Of a stretch of 64,000 bases of DNA, positions 15,150 through 24,401 are shown in pieces. The stretch's first letter is position 1, and each line of letters begins with the position of its first letter. Both the position numbers and the translations under genes were made by a program. The notes below the pieces were generated by a model. That model was not told where the DNA came from. It searched no databases and saw only the letters and a program-made list of their open reading frames with translations. This DNA comes from CAYGYG01 sp964354155 (lineage in GTDB: Bacteria > Hydrothermota > Tepidihabitantia > SM23-42 > CAYGYG01). Location of the stretch: contig CAYGYG010000004.1 of NCBI GenBank assembly GCA_964354155.1, forward strand, positions 62,001 through 126,000, written 5' to 3'.

Positions 15150-17123
15150 ATGAAGAGAACCTTGCTCTTTTTGCTTATTGCTGCTCTCGGTTCAGCTCAA
15201 GAAACAGGAACCTATGAGCTTGATACAACCTTGGTCACCGCGACCCGCGACCCGAGGCCCTTAAGAGAAATCTCGCTGTCAACCACGGTTCTTACCCACA
15301 GCAAGACCCAAGCCCTACAGCCTTTCGATCTCGCCGAGGCCGCCAAGAGCCGCGCCGGTATCGACGTTTTACAGTATGGCGGTATCGGCTCAGTGTCAAC
15401 CATGTCGGTACGCGGCATAACATCAACCGGCGTGCTCCTCCTCAGGGATGGCCGCCCGGTCAACTCGATTCTCACCGGGGCCGGCGACTTGAGCATGATA
15501 CCGTACCGGCTGACCGACCGCATTGAGATCATCAAAGGCCCCACCTCGGCATTGTACGGCGCCAACGGTCTGGGCGGCGCGGTCAACATCGTAACGGAAA
15601 GGACCGGGACCCGGCCCGCCCTTGAAGCTGGTTTCCGAATCGCCGACCCTCGACTTCACGACTATTGGGCGGGCCTTCTACTGCCCTGGCGCAACCTCAG
15701 ATACCAACTCGACGCCGGATTCACCGCGTCAAACGGGGTCCGCACCAACTCTGATTACGAGAACACCACGATTGACAACCGCCTTGGAGTGCGCCTGGCG
15801 CCGGTTGTGCTGTCGGCCGCCCTCGGCCACGCCCGGCGCGACCTGGGTCTGCCCGGACCGCTTCCGGCCGTGGGTGTGCCGCCGCTCTTCGGAGATTCTT
15901 TGGCCTCGTCGCGGTTTGACAATCAGAAGGACGAGGTCTGGCGCGGCGACCTCAAGGCCAAGGGGGAAATATCTGAGGGTCTTGATTTCGAGGCTGCTCT
16001 CTACGGGGACAAGACCAGCCTTGATTTTCACACACAGTATCCCGGTTTCATGAGCGACACAATCATCGAAGACTATCGGTGGTTGGTTAGTACCGGCGGC
16101 GGACACGGCATTGTATCCTGGCGTCACGGAACGGCCCGATACGCCCTCGGCATCGACGCCCGTTACGACTCACTCAAGAGCATCCTCTTATCGAACCAGC
16201 CGGCGGATACGACCTGGTACGCATCATCGCTCAACTTCGGAACCTGGATTGATGCCACAATCAAACTCTCTCCGGCGGTGACCTTCGATCTCGCGAACCG
16301 GTATGACCGTAATCGCGCCTATGGCGGTTTCTGGTCAACTCAAATAGGAGCTATCCTGGCCTTGTCCGCGGACCGGACCCTGAAAGCCTCAGTCGGGCAG
16401 GCATTTCGCGCCCCGACCTTTAATGACCTGTACCTGCCCAAGTACGGCAACCGCCAGCTCAAACCGGAACAAGGCGTTGCGGCCGAATTGGGTGTGGGTC
16501 AATCCTTGGGCAACTTCGGGACCTTTGGCGTAACAGCCTTTTATCGAGATGTAACCGACAAGATCGCCTGGCAGCCTGGTGCGAGCGGCACCTGGCGTCC
16601 GGTGAACGTCAACTCGGTCACGATCGGCGGTGCCGAAGCTTCGCTATCGATCCAGCCGGTCACCGGGGTCAAGCTTGAGGTTGACCTGACCGCACAATCA
16701 GCAACCCAGAGAAACCGTGAGCTTGTCTACTCGGACATGCTCGCCGATTCGATCGTCTTTGCCGACGTCGAAAGACGCTCGGCTTACGTACCGCAGCACA
16801 CCGGAGGAGTAACCGGTCTATTCGGTTTGCCCCTGCAAACCACGGCCACACTGCGCTTACACTACAGCGGCGACCGCCTCAATTATTACGAAGACTATGC
16901 CAACTATCCGGCGGTGCAGATGACCGCGAAGACCCTGCCTTCAAGCTGGACAATCGACGCCGGCATCTTCCGGGAATTCGGGCCATATCTCAAGTTCGGC
17001 GTTGGGGCAAAAAACCTCTTCGATGAAAAATACGCCTTGCAGTTTGGCAACACCGTCAAGGATCGCGACTACCCCATGCCTGGGAGATCGTTCTTCGCTC
17101 AGATCAGCGCAGGTAGGAGATAG
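15150..17123 (+). CDS. btuB: TonB-dependent outer-membrane receptor, BtuB-type (cobalamin)
   Basis: The 657-residue protein has a signal peptide (residues 1-16), a TonB-box-like segment (LDTTLVTATRDPRPL), and a plug domain (~35-145; VSTMSVRGITSTGVLLLRDGRPV, RIEIIKGPTSALYGANGLGGAVNIVT). A 22-strand-type barrel follows, ending in an aromatic-rich C-terminus (GRSFFAQISAGRR). It would import cobalamin across the outer membrane, driven by TonB-ExbBD encoded elsewhere. The substrate is inferred mainly from the cobalamin riboswitch directly upstream, with an AGGAGG ribosome-binding site before the ATG. No BtuCDF or TonB gene lies nearby. Confidence 0.88.
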   Translation: MKRTLLFLLIAALGSAQETGTYELDTTLVTATRDPRPLREISLSTTVLTHSKTQALQPFDLAEAAKSRAGIDVLQYGGIGSVSTMSVRGITSTGVLLLRDGRPVNSILTGAGDLSMIPYRLTDRIEIIKGPTSALYGANGLGGAVNIVTERTGTRPALEAGFRIADPRLHDYWAGLLLPWRNLRYQLDAGFTASNGVRTNSDYENTTIDNRLGVRLAPVVLSAALGHARRDLGLPGPLPAVGVPPLFGDSLASSRFDNQKDEVWRGDLKAKGEISEGLDFEAALYGDKTSLDFHTQYPGFMSDTIIEDYRWLVSTGGGHGIVSWRHGTARYALGIDARYDSLKSILLSNQPADTTWYASSLNFGTWIDATIKLSPAVTFDLANRYDRNRAYGGFWSTQIGAILALSADRTLKASVGQAFRAPTFNDLYLPKYGNRQLKPEQGVAAELGVGQSLGNFGTFGVTAFYRDVTDKIAWQPGASGTWRPVNVNSVTIGGAEASLSIQPVTGVKLEVDLTAQSATQRNRELVYSDMLADSIVFADVERRSAYVPQHTGGVTGLFGLPLQTTATLRLHYSGDRLNYYEDYANYPAVQMTAKTLPSSWTIDAGIFREFGPYLKFGVGAKNLFDEKYALQFGNTVKDRDYPMPGRSFFAQISAGRR

Positions 17124-17137
17124 TGGAGGGGAGTTTC

Positions 17138-17158
17138 GGCCGGGTATGAAACCCGGCC
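17138..17158. repeat. Palindrome GGCCGGGT-ATGAA-ACCCGGCC after btuB
   Basis: An 8-bp perfect stem is followed by CCTAC, the same arrangement as 13813-13832 (GTAGGG family). It could cause transcription pausing after btuB, but there is no T-run. Confidence 0.6.
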
Positions 17159-17310
17159 CTACGGTCAGAGGACGTGTAGAGATAAGAGATCGAGCAGATC
17201 AGCTCATCAGAAGATAAGTGGGAGGCGTATCAGAATAGCAGACGATACCGGCGATGGGTCTTCAGAACTATTGATCTCGGCATTAATCCATCTGCAGTAA
17301 TGAATTGATT

Positions 17311-17408
17311 TAGATTCTTCGCGGAGTCTACACTGAGCGGGGCGAATGTGCTCAGAATGACAGGCAGGAGCTTTATCCTGAGGACTTCGCCAGGAGGCCC
17401 AAGGATCA
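17311..17408. repeat. Dispersed repeat of the CTCAGAATGACAG/CATCCTGAGGA type
   Basis: AGATTCTTCGCGGAGTCTAC, GCTCAGAATGACAG and TTTATCCTGAGGACTTCG resemble a repeat word-set commonly seen scattered through bacterial draft genomes. It is not coding here. Confidence 0.5.
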
Positions 17409-17750
17409 CTATCTGTCAAGGTGGTTATGCCGAAATCAGTAAGCAGCGAGTGAACAGTGGCGAGCAGAGTGATTCTTTCACTTTTTGATTTTTGCTCTTT
17501 GATATTTGATATAAAAATGAAACTCCCCCTCCGGTCACACTTTGTCGGTTCTCTAGAACCTCCATCCTGCGACATTGTGACACGCTGCCCACACCCACGA
17601 TACTGGACGGGACAGGCTTTGAACGGATTCTACACATTAATAATGTGCAAAAACTATGCCCAGCCCACAAGACGAAGCTGTGCAAAAAGCAATCAGTGAA
17701 AATGCCTTGAGTTCGCCTATGGGTATATTGTTACCCAAATAGGAATAATA

Positions 17751-17765
17751 ATACCTAGCGGGTAT
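17751..17765 (-). terminator. Possible terminator of lysC
   Basis: On the minus strand the hairpin ATACC-CGCT-AGGTAT starts 2 nt after the lysC stop and is followed by TATTATTCCTATTT. The stem is short, so confidence is low. Confidence 0.35.
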
Positions 17766-17767
17766 TT

Positions 17768-19018
17768 CTATAGGGCGAGGTCTTTCAGAATTTCGTAGGC
17801 GTGTTCCAGGTCGTTGCTCTCAAGAAACACGGTGATGTCGCTGTGGATTGTCAGCATCTCGATGATGTTGATGCCGCGCGCGGCCAGGAGGTCTCCGACC
17901 CGGCCGATCACGCCAGGCTCTTCGACGAAGGCGACGCTCGACAGCTTGAGGCGGGCTATCCCCTTCCGCATCGAGACCGTCTTGAATCTGGACTCGGCCT
18001 GCGCCGTCTCGAACAGAGCCCGGTAGGCAATATCGGCCTGGGCTTCCGGGATGTAGACGCCGATGAACTGATCGCTTACCGACACACCAAAGATGGATAT
18101 CTCGAGTCGGGCGAGCCGGTCCGTAATCTTGTTAAGCAGGCCAAAAGCCTTGGTTGAGATGAAATCGTCACCCACGAGCGTAACCGACGCCAGGCGCTCA
18201 TCGGTCTTGAAGACCTGGGACTCGACATGGCCGACGATCTCAGTGCCCCCCTGGGCCAAAGACTCGCTTTCGTAATGAATGACTCGGGCCGTCTGACCGG
18301 GTAGCTTGTACTGCAGTGCATCCTGATGGATTACCCGCGCGCCGCCGCGCGCCATCATGATCAGTTCTTTGGTCGTGATGCGTGCGATGTGGTCCTGGCC
18401 CCCGAATTTTCCCGGGTCTCCCTTCATGACGCCGACCACATCGGTTACGATGATCACTTCATCGGCACGGCTGCAGCGCCCCACAACAAAGGCGCTGATG
18501 TCGCTGCCCCCGCGCCCCAGGGTAATTATTCCGCCGGCGTCATCGACGGCCAGAAAGCCGCAAATCACCGGGACTACCCCCTGCCGGACGATGGGTTCGA
18601 GAAGGCCCTCCCACTGCGCCTGCGTCTTCATTACGTCGACAACGGCATAGCCGGTCTGGTTGGTCTTCTCCGCGACCAAGGCACTGGACGCAACCGCCCG
18701 GCCGACAACCGGCCAGAAGTCGAGATCCGGGGTTATTGCTCGTGCCGGCACGCCCAGCGACTCAAGCGTCGCGGCCATGACATTGGCGCTCAACCGCTCG
18801 CCGAAGGAGGCGATCGCGTCGAAAACCCGCGGGTCGGCCTGGTTTCCGGTCACGATATTGAGCAGGGTCACCAGTTCGGTGGTGGTTGTGCCCATCGCCG
18901 AGACAACAACAATCACCGTATCCCCCCCATCGCGCAAGGCCTTTACTTTGCCGGCCATCTTCCTGACCAGTGCGCCCGAACCGAGACTCGTGCCGCCGAA
19001 CTTCACGACGCGCCGCAT
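17768..19018 (-). CDS. lysC: Aspartate kinase
   Basis: The start is ATG 19018, preceded by AAAAAGGAG; an in-frame ATG at 19057 has no such site. The 416-residue enzyme phosphorylates L-aspartate, the first step toward lysine/diaminopimelate, threonine and methionine. Residues 6-11 form KFGGTS, and SFGERLSANVMA, GRGGSDISAFVVG and the kinase core follow. Two ACT domains occupy the last ~150 residues (VTLVGDDFISTKAFGLLNKI; LSSVAFVEEPGVIGRVGDLLAARGINI), so feedback inhibition by an amino acid is expected. It is 185 nt downstream of lysA; the gap contains a palindromic repeat, so co-transcription is possible but not certain. Confidence 0.95.
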   Translation of the reverse strand: MRRVVKFGGTSLGSGALVRKMAGKVKALRDGGDTVIVVVSAMGTTTTELVTLLNIVTGNQADPRVFDAIASFGERLSANVMAATLESLGVPARAITPDLDFWPVVGRAVASSALVAEKTNQTGYAVVDVMKTQAQWEGLLEPIVRQGVVPVICGFLAVDDAGGIITLGRGGSDISAFVVGRCSRADEVIIVTDVVGVMKGDPGKFGGQDHIARITTKELIMMARGGARVIHQDALQYKLPGQTARVIHYESESLAQGGTEIVGHVESQVFKTDERLASVTLVGDDFISTKAFGLLNKITDRLARLEISIFGVSVSDQFIGVYIPEAQADIAYRALFETAQAESRFKTVSMRKGIARLKLSSVAFVEEPGVIGRVGDLLAARGINIIEMLTIHSDITVFLESNDLEHAYEILKDLAL

Positions 19019-19118
19019 TGTGCTCCTTTTTGATGTGAGATCAAAAACGAATTGCACGAGTGTAAGTGTCCTGTGCTATTCGTTATCAAGGTGAATCTCT
19101 TCTGTCTGAGGACAAGAC

Positions 19119-19164
19119 AATCCCCCTATATCCCCCTTTTGTAAAGGGGGATAATAGGAGATTT
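19119..19164. repeat. AATCCCCC palindromic repeat, copy 2
   Basis: AATCCCCCTATATCCCCC is followed by TTTTGTAAAGGGGG and ATAATAGGAGATTT, inserted between lysA and lysC. The loop and tail differ slightly from the copy at 13748. Confidence 0.8.
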
Positions 19165-19203
19165 GAATTCGAATCTTTATGCGGGTAATTCGTTATCATT
19201 CGG

Positions 19204-20466
19204 TCAATGCGATCGATCCACAAGCCTCGGTATCTTCTCACCGAGAATCAGATCTCGATATGATTCGCGCTTCCTTATCAGATAGGCCTTCTTGCCTTTT
19301 ACCAGCACTTCGGCGGATCGCGGCCGTGCGTTGTAGTTTGATGACATCGAAAAGCCGTAGGCGCCGGCACTCATGATCGCCATGAGGTCGCCGCGCCCGA
19401 ACCTCGGCACGTTGCGGTCAAGGGCGAAGAAGTCCCCGGATTCGCAGATCGGCCCGACCACGTCGGCTTTCATCGTAGCCGCGCGTTGCCGCTCCGCTTT
19501 GATCTCATGGTAGGCACCGTACAGCATCGGCCGGATCAAGTCGTTCATGCCCGCGTCCACGATGATGAAATTCTTCCCGGAGCTCTTCTTGACCAGAGTA
19601 ACGCGGGTCAGAAGAATCCCGGCATTGCCGACAATCACCCGGCCCGGCTCCATCATTATCTGGATGTCCGCGTCCCGGGCCAGCGGCCCCAGCTTTCCGG
19701 CCAGCTCTTCGAAGGAAAATACCGCCTCATCCTTATAAGTGATACCGATGCCGCCCCCGATGTCGACAAACCGGAGCGGGAACCCATCCCGGCGCAGTCG
19801 TTTCACCAAAGCCAGCGTCCTTTCGAACGCGGCCAGAAAGGGCTTGAGCCTGGTGACCTGGGAACCAATGTGGTGATGGATGCCGACCACGCGCAGGCCA
19901 CGGCAGGAGCGGGCCATTCTGAAGGCCGCCATGGCTCGCCTTGCTTCAATACCGAATTTGTGAATGCGCATCCCGGTCGCGATGTAAGCGTGGGTTCGGG
20001 GATCGATGTCCGGGTTGATGCGCAACGCGACGTTCACCCGGCGCCGCGCCCGCTGGGCCTGCCGATTGAGCGTCGCCAGCTCCTCGACCGAGTCGGCGAC
20101 AACCGCGAATACCCGCTGCTTCATGGCGTAGGCAACCTCGGCATCGGTCTTCCCCACTCCCCCGAAAATGATACGGCCCGGCGGAAACCCGGCGGCAAGC
20201 GCCCGGTACAATTCCCCCCCGGACACGACATCAAGCCATGAACCCAGGCTCTTGAAAACGTTCAGGATTGCGACATTCGAATTGGCCTTCACCGCGTAGG
20301 TTATAATGATGTCAACCGGCCGCCAGGCATCACGCAATCTCAGGAAGTGCCGGGCAATAGTCTCACAGGAGTAAACGTAACAGGGGGTTCCAAACCGCCG
20401 TGCGATTTCCCGCAGGGCAACCTGTTCACAGAATAGACTCCCCTTCCGATACGTGAAATAATTCAT
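19204..20466 (-). CDS. lysA: Diaminopimelate decarboxylase
   Basis: The 420-residue PLP enzyme converts meso-diaminopimelate to L-lysine. The fold-III decarboxylase motifs are present: YAVKANSN with PLP-lysine at residue 60, GIHHHIGSQ, the glycine-rich FVDIGGGIGITYKD phosphate-binding loop, EPGR, and CESGDFF near residue 350 supplying the inter-subunit cysteine. The start is ATG 20466, 27 nt after the OmpA-repeat gene, with which it is probably co-transcribed. lysC lies downstream and dapF is at 50660, so lysine synthesis by the DAP route is well represented. Confidence 0.95.
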   Translation of the reverse strand: MNYFTYRKGSLFCEQVALREIARRFGTPCYVYSCETIARHFLRLRDAWRPVDIIITYAVKANSNVAILNVFKSLGSWLDVVSGGELYRALAAGFPPGRIIFGGVGKTDAEVAYAMKQRVFAVVADSVEELATLNRQAQRARRRVNVALRINPDIDPRTHAYIATGMRIHKFGIEARRAMAAFRMARSCRGLRVVGIHHHIGSQVTRLKPFLAAFERTLALVKRLRRDGFPLRFVDIGGGIGITYKDEAVFSFEELAGKLGPLARDADIQIMMEPGRVIVGNAGILLTRVTLVKKSSGKNFIIVDAGMNDLIRPMLYGAYHEIKAERQRAATMKADVVGPICESGDFFALDRNVPRFGRGDLMAIMSAGAYGFSMSSNYNARPRSAEVLVKGKKAYLIRKRESYRDLILGEKIPRLVDRSH

Positions 20467-20493
20467 TGTCTGATGCTTCGGTCCGCGAGGGCG

Positions 20494-22773
20494 TCAGCGT
20501 ACGACGTTGAACTCAACGCGACGATTCATCTCCCGCCCCGAAAGCCGGCGGTTGTCGCCGACCGGCATCGACTCGCCGAATCCGCGGACATAGAGCCGCG
20601 CCGGGTCGATACCACGGGCCATCAGGTAATTCCTCACCGCCTCGGCCCGGCGTTGCGAAAGCAGCAAATTTGAGGTTTCATCCCCGACGCTGTCGGTATG
20701 ACCGTCGATCTGCAGAATCAGGCTGGGATTCTTGCCGAGGTAGCCGAGCAGTTCATCGAGGTAGAAATAGTTTTCAAAACCAAGCTCGGCATCACCATAC
20801 CGGAAGTATATCTCGCGCAGAACGACTCTGGTCTCGGGTGCCGGTTTGGCCCCGGGCTCCAGGTAGAAGCTGATGACGCGCAGCTCGCCGGCATTCAGAG
20901 CCAGCGTCGCATCCTGGGCCGAGAAACCAGCCGCCTCGACATTGACCCGGTAGTCGCCGGCCGGTAAGTCGACCTGGAAGATGCCGGTCGCTGGGTCGCT
21001 GGTAATCGGCCAGTCCCTGGCTCCCTTGAACGTGATCAGCGCCGATATCGGATTGCCGGTCGCGGCGTCGTAGATCCCGCCGTAGACCGAAGGCGACTTG
21101 GCCTCTTTCCGCAAGACAATGTTAAGATTGATAACCTCACCGGCCTTGACCATGACGTCCTCTTCCCTCCGGTGGTACCCGGCAAGCTCGGTGATAACCC
21201 GGTACACCCCGGGCATAACGGCGAGTTCATAGGCCCCATTCGCACTCTGGGTTTGATAGCTGGTGCCGAGCAGGGAGATCCGGGCGTTGAGTGCGGCCTC
21301 GGTCTCGGAGTCGACCACCCGCCCGGTCAGTTTTCCCACGGTAGGCAGGGAGGTGACCTCGCCCGCCTTTTCCAGAGCAAACTCAAGATTCACTTCTTCG
21401 TCCACGTCAATCTCCACCCTTCTCTCCTGCCGGGAATAACCCTGGGCCGTGACCACGAGATAGTAGCTGGCTGGAGCCACCCGGATTGAGAACCGTCCGG
21501 TCGACGGCTCGGCGCGGACGACACCAAGATCCGACCCCAAAAGCTCGATGCGGGCGCTGACCGGTTCGCCGGTATTGTCATCGATGACCCGTCCGGTAAT
21601 CCGGCCGACTTTCGCGGTCCGAGTCACGCCCTTCTTCTTCAGTTCGAAATCGCTTACCATTGCCTGGCCGGCCTTGATCGTAACCGGCCGCTCTTTCGGT
21701 TCATAGCCGGGCGCTTCAACATGCAGCAGATAAGCCCCGCCCGGGAGCACGACGTTGAACCGGCCGTCGCTGCCGCTCATAACCGAGTTGATTTTCGAAC
21801 CCGGGAAAGACACGATGCCCTCAAGCGGCTCCTGATCCTCGCTGTCAACGATGCCACCCAGGAGGCTCGCCGTCTTTTTCTCGACCGGCACATCGGGAAG
21901 CAGACTTGACGACAAGGTGATGCCGCCGGCGGCGACCCAGTCCTGAGCATTGGTGATGCCGCGCATGAAAATCGCGTCGATCGTCATCCCCGGCGCCAGA
22001 CCGAGTTTGATGCCGCCGATCCCGAAAACCGAGTCACCGCTCTGCGCGCCATGGTAGTTGACGATCTCGCCGAAGAGCGACGAGCGATCGCGGATGTTCA
22101 AATCCGCGGTCAGACCATAAAAGATCTTGTCCTCACGGTAAGTGCGGGTATTCCAAGAACGTCCCTTGTCAATCCTACCAATATTGCCATTGATGCCGAG
22201 CGCCCCGAACTCAAACCCGGCCAGCAGGCGATAATCGTAATCCAGTTCGTGCCCATAGACCTTTGGGAATCCCCGGTTGACGAGCGCAGTGTCCTTTCTG
22301 GGTAAACGGGTCCCACTTTCGAGACCAAGTTTGGCCCCAAGGTAGAGCGCGGTAAATCTCGTCTCGCTTTTCAGAAGGTGGTGGCCGACTTTGAGACCCC
22401 CGCCAAAACCTTTCCAGCCATATGAATAAGCGTCTTTGCGAAGTACGCCGGGCAGCCCGTAGATGTCCTCTTTCTGGTCATAGCGCACGGTGCCGATTGC
22501 CGTACCGTTCATCTCGATGAACTTGAAGATTGTGTAGCTCAGGTTGGCCCGTCCTTCGCCGAAGTGCCGCAGGTCATGATAAACCTGGGCCAGGACAGTA
22601 TCCTGATACTCTTCATAGTAGTACTCGCCGTGCAGGTTCAGCCCGAATGTCCCCATTCGGTCACAGCGGGCGGTAAGTACCCGGTAGTTACCGCGGCCGC
22701 CGTAGGGCGATACAAACGCCCATAGGGCTTGAGCGGCAACGAGGCTGAACAGGACGAAGGCTTTCTTGCTCAC
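20494..22773 (-). CDS. OmpA-family outer-membrane protein with four regulatory-like repeats
   Basis: The 759-residue protein has a signal peptide (1-19) and a strand-rich N-terminal part (~20-285) that looks like a small beta barrel. Four tandem ~80-residue carboxypeptidase-regulatory/PEGA-like domains follow (~300-655; each has a GxVxDxxTxxP start and a YxLxVxAxGY core). The OmpA peptidoglycan-binding domain comes last (~660-759; IDGHTDSVGDETSNLLLSQRRAEAVRNYL, NRRVEFNVVR). It probably links the outer membrane to the cell wall; the repeats may span the periplasm. The start codon is GTG 22773, only 6 nt after the -10 box, so the mRNA looks leaderless. lysA follows in the same direction. Confidence 0.85.
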   Translation of the reverse strand: MSKKAFVLFSLVAAQALWAFVSPYGGRGNYRVLTARCDRMGTFGLNLHGEYYYEEYQDTVLAQVYHDLRHFGEGRANLSYTIFKFIEMNGTAIGTVRYDQKEDIYGLPGVLRKDAYSYGWKGFGGGLKVGHHLLKSETRFTALYLGAKLGLESGTRLPRKDTALVNRGFPKVYGHELDYDYRLLAGFEFGALGINGNIGRIDKGRSWNTRTYREDKIFYGLTADLNIRDRSSLFGEIVNYHGAQSGDSVFGIGGIKLGLAPGMTIDAIFMRGITNAQDWVAAGGITLSSSLLPDVPVEKKTASLLGGIVDSEDQEPLEGIVSFPGSKINSVMSGSDGRFNVVLPGGAYLLHVEAPGYEPKERPVTIKAGQAMVSDFELKKKGVTRTAKVGRITGRVIDDNTGEPVSARIELLGSDLGVVRAEPSTGRFSIRVAPASYYLVVTAQGYSRQERRVEIDVDEEVNLEFALEKAGEVTSLPTVGKLTGRVVDSETEAALNARISLLGTSYQTQSANGAYELAVMPGVYRVITELAGYHRREEDVMVKAGEVINLNIVLRKEAKSPSVYGGIYDAATGNPISALITFKGARDWPITSDPATGIFQVDLPAGDYRVNVEAAGFSAQDATLALNAGELRVISFYLEPGAKPAPETRVVLREIYFRYGDAELGFENYFYLDELLGYLGKNPSLILQIDGHTDSVGDETSNLLLSQRRAEAVRNYLMARGIDPARLYVRGFGESMPVGDNRRLSGREMNRRVEFNVVR

Positions 22774-22779
22774 GCGGTG

Positions 22780-22807
22780 ATTATAGTGGAAAAGTATGGC
22801 TTGTCAA
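22780..22807 (-). promoter_or_regulatory. Leaderless-type promoter of the OmpA-repeat gene
   Basis: Minus-strand TTGACA (22807-22802) and TATAAT (22785-22780), with a 16-bp spacer, are followed after 6 nt by GTG 22773. Both hexamers are perfect, and no ribosome-binding site fits between. Confidence 0.8.
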
Positions 22808-23150
22808 TTAGTAGTTTGGAGAATGCTGCAAGGCGCATTCTCACATTGATTACTTACCCCATCAGATGTTCATTCCATCAAGTGACCGGCATAGACCATG
22901 CTTCTAGTGATTTCACCATAACTGTCTTGACGAGTAGAAATTCCACAGGCGTGGCTGACTCTCCCGGACGCACGGTTCCCTGCGGCATCCAGCGTCCCGG
23001 AAGGAGACGCAGTCGCGGGTACGCCTCTAATCCCCCTATATCCCCCTTTACCAAAGGGGGAAAAGAGGGGGATTTTGTCACGAGTGAGACGAGGGATCGG
23101 TTCTTAGAAAATGGAATTGCCCTGTCCGTCTCAGGCGGACTCAAAGACGG
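22808..23150. other. Intergenic region between ahcY and the OmpA-repeat gene
   Basis: A hairpin with arms GAGAATGC/GCATTCTC lies near 22817-22843, a palindromic repeat at 23029-23075, and a short stem GTCCG/CGGAC near 23120-23140 just beyond ahcY. No gene is supported. Confidence 0.6.
23029..23075. repeat. AATCCCCC palindromic repeat, copy 3
   Basis: AATCCCCCTATATCCCCC, then TTTACCAAAGGGGG and AAAAGAGGGGGATTT. It matches the 13748 copy almost exactly. Confidence 0.8.
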
Positions 23151-24401
23151 CTACGTTCCCGTCTTCCAGGAGGAAAGGTATTCCTTCTGTTCGGCGGTCA
23201 GCTTGTCGATTTTGACGCCCATCGATCTGAGTTTCAGGAACGCAATCTCGTCGTCGATCTCTTTGGGCAGTTTGTGGACCCGGCGCCCGAGACGCGCGTG
23301 CTTGCCGACCAGGAACTCGGAAGCCAGGGCCTGATTGGCAAACGACATGTCCATCACCATTGCCGGGTGTCCCTCCGCCGCCGACAGATTGACCAGACGC
23401 CCCTCGGTCAAAAGGTAGATGCGCCGGCCGTTCCTCAGAAGGTATTCTTCACAGAACCGACGGATCGTGCGCCGACGCTTGCTGATCGCCGCCAAACCCG
23501 TCTTGTCGATCTCGACGTCGAAATGACCGGAGTTAGCCATGACCGCGCCATCCTTCATCACAAGGAAGTGGCGCTTGGTCAGAACGTTGATGTCCCCGGT
23601 CACGGTAACGAAAAGATCGCCGATCCGCGCCGCCTGGTCGGCCCTCATGACCGAGTACCCATCCATCTGTGCTTCCAGTGCCTTGACCGGATCGACTTCG
23701 CACACGATGACTTGACCGCCCATACCCTGGGCCCGCATCGCCACGCCCCGCCCGCACCAGCCGTAGCCGACGACGACAACCCTCATCCCGGCAACCAGGA
23801 TGTTAGTCGCCCGCAGAATCCCATCCATCGTGCTCTGGCCCGTGCCGTAGCGATTGTCAAATAGGTGTTTGGTGTCCGAATCGTTTACCGCGACGATTGG
23901 AAAGAGCAAGGCCCGGTCCCGTTCCATACACTTGAGTCTCACCACTCCGGTCGTAGTTTCTTCGGTACCGCCGAAAATCCCCTTGACCCGGTTCGTCCGG
24001 TGGGCGGTCGAGATAAGGTCAGCACCGTCGTCAATGAGGATATTGGGGCGCTGGGCCATCACGCCGGCAATATGCCGGTAGTACTCAGACCGCGATTCGC
24101 CCTTCATTGCAAACGCCGGAATACCGTAGTCCTTGACCAAACATGCGGCGACATCATCCTGGGTCGAGAGCGGGTTGGAACCACAGACCATCACCGAAGC
24201 CCCGCCGGCCTTCAGTGTTGCCAGCAGGCTCGCGGTCTCGGTCGTAACGTGCAGGCAGCATGAGATTCGGATTCCCTTGAGCGGCTTGTCCTTGCTGAAG
24301 CGCCGCCGGATAAGACGGAGCACCGGCATTTTGCTCTCGGCCCACTCGATACGCCGGCGGCCTTCGGCCGCCAGCTTAAGATCTCGCACATGGTGTTTCA
24401 T
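23151..24401 (-). CDS. ahcY: Adenosylhomocysteinase
   Basis: The 416-residue NAD-dependent enzyme splits S-adenosylhomocysteine into adenosine and homocysteine. Visible signatures are SCCLHVTTETASLLATL, the SNPLSTQDDVAA segment, the NAD-binding loop VVGYGWCGRGVAMRAQGMG (~residue 210), and NSGHFDVEID. The C-terminus ends at EYLSSWKTGT and lacks the KPxHYRY tail of longer bacterial and eukaryotic enzymes; this resembles the shorter archaeal/Thermotoga-type forms. It starts on the base immediately after the metK stop codon, forming a two-gene SAM-recycling operon. Confidence 0.95.
   Translation of the reverse strand: MKHHVRDLKLAAEGRRRIEWAESKMPVLRLIRRRFSKDKPLKGIRISCCLHVTTETASLLATLKAGGASVMVCGSNPLSTQDDVAACLVKDYGIPAFAMKGESRSEYYRHIAGVMAQRPNILIDDGADLISTAHRTNRVKGIFGGTEETTTGVVRLKCMERDRALLFPIVAVNDSDTKHLFDNRYGTGQSTMDGILRATNILVAGMRVVVVGYGWCGRGVAMRAQGMGGQVIVCEVDPVKALEAQMDGYSVMRADQAARIGDLFVTVTGDINVLTKRHFLVMKDGAVMANSGHFDVEIDKTGLAAISKRRRTIRRFCEEYLLRNGRRIYLLTEGRLVNLSAAEGHPAMVMDMSFANQALASEFLVGKHARLGRRVHKLPKEIDDEIAFLKLRSMGVKIDKLTAEQKEYLSSWKTGT

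Larger units (their letters stand above)
17159..17767. other. Intergenic region between btuB and lysC
   Basis: No gene is supported. The region contains a dispersed repeat at 17311-17408, A/T-rich sequence with repeated GATATTTGAT words near 17497-17512, and a possible lysC terminator at 17751-17765. Confidence 0.6.
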
